Shown: positions 54,201 through 61,288 of the stretch, in pieces
How the letters are laid out: every line of letters starts with the position of its first letter
Position numbering within the stretch: the first letter of the stretch is position 1
NCBI GenBank assembly: GCA_964019155.1
Contig: OZ025244.1
Span: 32,486,903 to 32,550,902, forward strand
DNA length: 64,000 bases
Reading direction: 5' to 3'
Origin: Osedax fenrisi
Taxonomy: Eukaryota; Annelida; Polychaeta; Sabellida; Siboglinidae
The notes under the pieces: generated by a model
The model's database searches: none
Told to the model about the DNA's origin: nothing
Seen by the model: the letters and a program-made list of their open reading frames with translations, nothing else
Made by a program: the position numbers and the translations under genes

Positions 54201-56037
54201 ACTCTAGCTAACTCTAGCTAACTCTAGCTAATTTTAGCTAACTCTAGCTAACTCTAGCTAACTCTAGCTAACTTTAGCTAACTCTAGCTAACTCTAGTTA
54301 ACTCTAGCTAACTCTAGCTAACTCTAGGTAACTCTAGCTAACTCTAGCTAACTCTAGCTAACTCTAGGTAACGCTAGCTAACTCTAGCTAACTCTAGCTA
54401 ACTCTAGCTAACTCTAGGTAACTCTAGCTAACTTTAGCTAACTCTAGCTAACTCTAGCTAACTCTAGCTAACTTTAAGTAACTCTAGCTAACTCTAGCTA
54501 ACTTTAGCTAACTCTAGCTAACTCTAGCTAACTTTAGCTAACTCTAGCTAACTCTAGCTAACTCTAGGTAACTCTAGCTAACTCTAGCTAACTTTAGCTA
54601 ACTCTATGTAACTCTAGCTAACTCTAGCTAACTCTAGCTAACTCTAAGTAATATTAGCTAACTTTAGCTAACTCTAGCTAACTCTAGGTAACTCTAGCTA
54701 ACTCTAGCTAACTCTAGCTAACTCTAGCTAACTCTAGGTAACTCTAGCTAACTCTAGTTAACTCTAGCTAACTCTAGGTAACTCTAGGTAACTCTAGCTA
54801 ACTTTAGCTAACTTTAGGTAACTATAGGTAACTCTAGGTAACTCTAGCTAACTCTAGCTAACTCTAGCTAACTCTAGGTAACTCTAGCTAACTCTAGGTA
54901 AATCTAGGTAACTCTAGCTAACTTTAGCTAACTCTAGCTAACTCTAGCTAACTCTAGCTAACTCTAGCTAACTCTAGCTAACTCTAGGTAAATCTAGGTA
55001 ACTCTAGCTAACTTTAGCTAACTCTAGCTAACTTTAGGTAACTTTAGCTAACTCTAGCTAACTCTAGCTAACTCTAGCTAACTCTAGCTAACTCTAGGTA
55101 ACTCTAGTTAACTCTAGCTAACTCTAGCTAACTCTAGCTAATTCTAGCTAACTCTAGCTAACTCTTGCTAACTCTAGCTAACTTTAAGTAACTCTAGCTA
55201 ACTCTAGCTAACTTTAGCTAACTCTAGCTAACTCTAGCTAACTTTAGCTAACTCTAGCTAACTCTAGGTAACTCTAGGTAACTCTAGCTAACTCTAGCTA
55301 ACTCTAGCTAACTCTAGCTAATTTTAGCTAACTCTAGCTAACTCTAGCTAACTCTAGCTAACTCTAGCTAACTCTAGGTAACTTTAGCTAACTCTAGGTA
55401 ATCTAGATAACTCTATCTAACTCTAGCTAACTCTAGCTAACTCTAGGTAAGTCTAGCTAACTCTAGCTAACTCTAGCTAACTCTAGCTAACTCTATGTAA
55501 CTCTAGGTAACTCTAGCTAACTTTAGCTAACTCTAGATAACTCTAGCTAACTCTAGGTAACTCTAGCTAACTCTAGCTAACTCTAGCTAACTCTAGCTAA
55601 CTTTAGCTAACTCTAGGTAACTCTAGCTAACTCTAGCTAACTCTAGCTAACTCTAGCTAACTCTATGTAACTCTAGGTAACTCTAGATAACTTTAGCTAA
55701 CTCTAGCTAACTCTAGCTAACTCTAGCTAACTTTAAGTAACTCTAGCTAACTCTAGCTAACTTTAGCTAACTCTAGCTAACTCTAGCTAACTTTAGCTAA
55801 CTCTAGCTAACTCTAGGTAACTCTAGGTAACTCTAGCTAACTCTAGCTAACTTTAGCTAACTCTATGTAACTCTAGCTAACGCTAGCTAACTCTAGCTAA
55901 CTCTAGGTAATTCTAGCTAACTCTAGCTAACTCTAGGTAACTCTAGCTAACTCTAGCTAACTCTAGCTAACTCTAGCTAACTCTAGGTAACTCTAGGTAA
56001 CTCTAGGTAACTCTAGGTAACTCTAGGTAACTCTAGG
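51217..56037. repeat. Decamer satellite array 11
   Basis: 4.8 kb of decamers. A roughly 940-bp duplication covers about 52,500-54,300 (GTAACTCTAGG context 52,511/53,451; the offset drops to 930 after one monomer is lost). GTAACGCTAG occurs near 52,139 and 54,369, GTAATATTAG near 54,648, and the 9-bp GTAATCTAG at 55,398-55,406. No CTAACGTTAG was seen here. Only satellite is present. Confidence 0.99.
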
Positions 56038-56467
56038 TTACAACTCTATGCTACACTAAAATATAATACTCCATCTACTCGACTTAGGTCATCGAATGAT
56101 AAACTTGTACTCGTCTATCATAAATCCAAGTTGATTCGAACAAGCAATCGTGCTTTCTCGTGTAGTTCACCAACGTTATGGAATTCTATTCCTCTCCATA
56201 TCAGATCAATACATTATACACATAAGTTTAAGAATGTATTGAAATCATATATATTATCAACGAATTGATACTTGATTGTTTAATATATAATTATAATATT
56301 TTGTATAACTTATATTACACGATTGTTTATGTTTTTTTGTTTACTATATGTTTTTTACTATATGTTTATGTTTATAATCATCTTCTCTTCTCACACTTAT
56401 CAGAACAATCTTTGTTGTTATTTAATGAGTGTTTAAATAAATCGTCTTATTATTATTATTATTATTA
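56038..56467 (+). repeat. AT-rich block, copy 11 (430 bp)
   Basis: It has seven TTA units, the T to C change at 56,387 shared with copies 10 and 12, and five GTAACTCTAG monomers upstream. It is identical to copy 12 as far as compared. Confidence 0.87.
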
Positions 56468-59400
56468 GGTAACTCTAGCTAACTCTAGTTAACTCTAGCT
56501 AACTCTAGCTAACTCTAGCTAACTCTAGCTAACTATAGCTAACTCTAGGTAACTCTAGCTAACTCTAGGTAACTCTAGGTAACTCTAGCTAACTCTAGGT
56601 AACTTTAGCTAACTCTAGCTAACTCTAGCTAACTCTAGCTAACTCTAGCTAACTCTAGCTAACTCTAGCTAAATCTAGCTAACTCTAGGTAACTCTAGCT
56701 AACTCTAGCTAACTCTAGCTAACTCTAGCTAACTCTAGCTAACTCTAGGTAACTCTAGCTAACTCTATGTAACTCTAGCTAACTCTAGCCTACTCTAGCT
56801 AACTCTAGCTAACTCTAGCTAACTCTAGGTAACTCTAGCTAACTCTAGCTAACTCTAGCTAACTCTAGCTAACTCTAGCTAACTCTAGGTAACTCTAGCT
56901 AACTCTAGGTAACTCTAGATAACTCTAGCTAACTCTAGGTAACTTTATCTAACTCTAGCTAACTCTAGCTAACTCTAGCTAACTCTAGCTAACTCTAGCT
57001 AACTCTAGCTAACTCTAGGTAACTCTAGCTAACTCTAGCTAACTCTAGCTAACTCTAGCTAACTCTAGCTAACTCTAGCTAACTCTAGGTAACTCTAGCT
57101 AACTCTAGCTAACTCTAGCTAACTCTAGGTAACTCTAGCTAACTCTATGTAACTCTAGATAACTCTAGCTAACTCTAGCTAACTCTAGCTAACTCTAGGT
57201 AAGTCTAGCTAACTCTAGCTAACTCTAGCTAACTCTAGCTAACTCTAGCTAACTCTAGCTAATTTTAGCTAACTCTAGCTAACTCTAGCTAACTCTAGGT
57301 AACTTTAGCTAACTCTAGGTAACTTTAGCTAACTCTAGCTAACTCTAGGTAACTCTAGCTAACTCTAGCTAACTTTAGCTAACTCTAGGTAACTCTAGCT
57401 AACTCTAGCTAACTCTAGCTAACTCTAGCTAACTCTAGCTAACTCTATGTAACTCTAGGTAACTCTAGCTAACTTTAGCTAACTCTAGCTAACTCTAGCT
57501 AACTCTAGCTAACTCTAGGTAACTCTAGCTAACTCTAGCTAACTTTAGCTAACTCTAGCTAACTCTAGCTAACTTTAGCTAACTCTAGCTAACTCTAGCT
57601 AACTCTAGCTAACTCTAGCTAATTTTAGCTAACTATAGCTAACTCTAGCTAACTCTAGCTAACTCTAGCTAACTCTAGCTAACTCTAGCTAATTTTAGCT
57701 AACTCTAGCTAACTCTAGCTAACTCTAGCTAACTCTAGCTAACTCTAGGTAACTTTAACTAACTCTAGGTAACTTTAGCTAACTCTAGCTAACTCTAGGT
57801 AACTCTAGCTAACTCTAGCTAACTCTAGCTAACTCTAGCTAACTCTAGCTAACTCTAGCTAACTCTAGGTAACTCTAGCTAACTCTAGGTAACTCTAGAT
57901 AACTCTAGCTAACTCTAGGTAACTTTATCTAACTCTAGCTAACTCTAGCTAACTCTAGCTAACTCTAGCTAACTCTAGCTAACTCTAGCTAACTCTAGGT
58001 AACTCTAGCTAACTCTAGCTAACTCTAGCTAACTCTAGGTAACTCTAGCTAACTCTATGTAACTCTAGATAACTCTAGCTAACTTTAGCTAACTCTAGCT
58101 AACTCTAGTTAACTCTAGCTAACTCTAGCTAACTCTAGGTAACTCTAGCTAACTCTAGCTAACTCTAGCTAACTCTAGGTAACTCTAGCTAACTCTATGT
58201 AACTCTAGATAACTCTAGCTAACTCTAGCTAACTCTAGCTAACTCTAGGTAAGTCTAGCTAACTCTAGCTAACTCTAGCTAACTCTAGCTAACTCTAGCT
58301 AACTCTAGCTAATTTTAGCTAACTCTAGCTAACTCTAGCTAACTCTAGGTAACTTTAGCTAACTCTAGGTAACTTTAGCTAACTCTAGCTAACTCTAGGT
58401 AACTCTAGCTAACTCTAGCTAACTTTAGCTAACTCTAGGTAACTCTAGCTAACTCTAGCTAACTCTAGCTAACTCTAGCTAACTCTAGCTAACTCTATGT
58501 AACTCTAGGTAACTCTAGCTAACTTTAGCTAACTCTAGCTAACTCTAGCTAACTCTAGCTAACTCTAGGTAACTCTAGCTAACTCTAGCTAACTTTAGCT
58601 AACTCTAGCTAACTCTAGCTAACTTTAGCTAACTCTAGCTAACTCTAGCTAACTCTAGCTAACTCTAGCTAATTTTAGCTAACTATAGCTAACTCTAGCT
58701 AACTCTAGCTAACTCTAGCTAACTCTAGCTAACTCTAGCTAATTTTAGCTAACTCTAGCTAACTCTAGCTAACTCTAGCTAACTCTAGCTAACTCTAGGT
58801 AACTTTAACTAACTCTAGGTAACTTTAGCTAACTCTAGCTAACTCTAGGTAACTCTAGCTAACTCTAGCTAACTCTAGCTAACTCTAGCTAACTCTAGCT
58901 AACTCTAGCTAACTCTAGGTAACTCTAGCTAACTCTAGGTAACTCTAGATAACTCTAGCTAACTCTAGGTAACTTTATCTAACTCTAGCTAACTCTAGCT
59001 AACTCTAGCTAACTCTAGCTAACTCTAGCTAACTCTAGCTAACTCTAGGTAACTCTAGCTAACTCTAGCTAACTCTAGCTAACTCTAGGTAACTCTAGCT
59101 AACTCTATGTAACTCTAGATAACTCTAGCTAACTTTAGCTAACTCTAGCTAACTCTAGTTAACTCTAGCTAACTCTAGCTAACTCTAGGTAACGCTAGCT
59201 AACTCTAGCTAACTCTAGCTAACTCTAGCTAACTCTAGGTAACTCTAGCTAACTTTAGCTAACTCTAGCTAACTCTAGCTAACTCTAGCTAACTTTAGCT
59301 AACTCTAGGTAACTCTAGCTAACTCTAGCTAACTCTAGCTAACTCTAGCTAACTCTAGCTAACTCTAGCTAACTCTAGCTAACTCTAGGTAACTCTAGCT

Positions 59401-60858
59401 AACTCTAGCTAACTTTAGCTAACTCTATGTAACTCTAGCTAACTCTAGCTAACTCTAGCTAACTCTAAGTAATATTAGCTAACTTTAGCTAACTCTAGCT
59501 AACTCTAGGTAACTCTAGCTAACTCTAGCTAACTCTAGCTAACTCTAGCTAACTCTAGGTAACTCTAGCTAACTCTAGTTAACTCTAGCTAACTCTAGGT
59601 AACTCTAGGTAACTCTAGCTAACTTTAGCTAACTTTAGGTAACTATAGGTAACTCTAGGTAACTCTAGCTAACTCTAGCTAACTCTAGCTAACTCTAGGT
59701 AACTCTAGCTAACTCTAGGTAAATCTAGGTAACTCTAGCTAACTTTAGCTAACTCTAGCTAACTCTAGCTAACTCTAGCTAACTCTAGCTAACTCTAGCT
59801 AACTCTAGGTAAATCTAGGTAACTCTAGCTAACTTTAGCTAACTCTAGCTAACTTTAGGTAACTTTAGCTAACTCTAGCTAACTCTAGCTAACTCTAGCT
59901 AACTCTAGCTAACTCTAGGTAACTCTAGTTAACTCTAGCTAACTCTAGCTAACTCTAGCTAATTCTAGCTAACTCTAGCTAACTCTTGCTAACTCTAGCT
60001 AACTTTAAGTAACTCTAGCTAACTCTAGCTAACTTTAGCTAACTCTAGCTAACTCTAGCTAACTTTAGCTAACTCTAGCTAACTCTAGGTAACTCTAGGT
60101 AACTCTAGCTAACTCTAGCTAACTCTAGCTAACTCTAGCTAATTTTAGCTAACTCTAGCTAACTCTAGCTAACTCTAGCTAACTCTAGCTAACTCTAGGT
60201 AACTTTAGCTAACTCTAGGTAATCTAGATAACTCTATCTAACTCTAGCTAACTCTAGCTAACTCTAGGTAAGTCTAGCTAACTCTAGCTAACTCTAGCTA
60301 ACTCTAGCTAACTCTATGTAACTCTAGGTAACTCTAGCTAACTTTAGCTAACTCTAGATAACTCTAGCTAACTCTAGGTAACTCTAGCTAACTCTAGCTA
60401 ACTCTAGCTAACTCTAGCTAACTTTAGCTAACTCTAGGTAACTCTAGCTAACTCTAGCTAACTCTAGCTAACTCTAGCTAACTCTATGTAACTCTAGGTA
60501 ACTCTAGATAACTTTAGCTAACTCTAGCTAACTCTAGCTAACTCTAGCTAACTTTAAGTAACTCTAGCTAACTCTAGCTAACTTTAGCTAACTCTAGCTA
60601 ACTCTAGCTAACTTTAGCTAACTCTAGCTAACTCTAGGTAACTCTAGGTAACTCTAGCTAACTCTAGCTAACTTTAGCTAACTCTATGTAACTCTAGCTA
60701 ACGCTAGCTAACTCTAGCTAACTCTAGGTAATTCTAGCTAACTCTAGCTAACTCTAGGTAACTCTAGCTAACTCTAGCTAACTCTAGCTAACTCTAGCTA
60801 ACTCTAGGTAACTCTAGGTAACTCTAGGTAACTCTAGGTAACTCTAGGTAACTCTAGG
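56468..60858. repeat. Decamer satellite array 12
   Basis: 4.4 kb of decamers. Typical variants are CTAACTTTATC (56,941, 57,921 and 58,971), GTAACTTTAAC (about 57,751 and 58,801) and GTAAGTCTAG (57,200 and 58,250). The 9-bp GTAATCTAG is at 60,219-60,227. No CTAACGTTAG was seen. Only satellite is present. Confidence 0.99.
57061..59190 (+). repeat. Higher-order tandem duplication, period 1,050 bp
   Basis: 57,061-58,140 is repeated at 58,111-59,190. GTAAGTCTAG, CTAATTTTAG (57,261/58,311) and GTAACTTTAAC (57,751/58,801) all line up at an offset of 1,050. The equivalent region after block 12 has a different, 910-bp tandem pair, so this duplication followed or escaped the 4,821-bp event. Confidence 0.87.
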
Positions 60859-61288
60859 TTACAACTCTATGCTACACTAAAATATAATACTCCATCTACT
60901 CGACTTAGGTCATCGAATGATAAACTTGTACTCGTCTATCATAAATCCAAGTTGATTCGAACAAGCAATCGTGCTTTCTCGTGTAGTTCACCAACGTTAT
61001 GGAATTCTATTCCTCTCCATATCAGATCAATACATTATACACATAAGTTTAAGAATGTATTGAAATCATATATATTATCAACGAATTGATACTTGATTGT
61101 TTAATATATAATTATAATATTTTGTATAACTTATATTACACGATTGTTTATGTTTTTTTGTTTACTATATGTTTTTTACTATATGTTTATGTTTATAATC
61201 ATCTTCTCTTCTCACACTTATCAGAACAATCTTTGTTGTTATTTAATGAGTGTTTAAATAAATCGTCTTATTATTATTATTATTATTA
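60859..61288 (+). repeat. AT-rich block, copy 12 (430 bp)
   Basis: It has seven TTA units and the shared T to C change at 61,208, with five GTAACTCTAG monomers upstream as in copy 11. This is the last block in the window. Confidence 0.87.
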
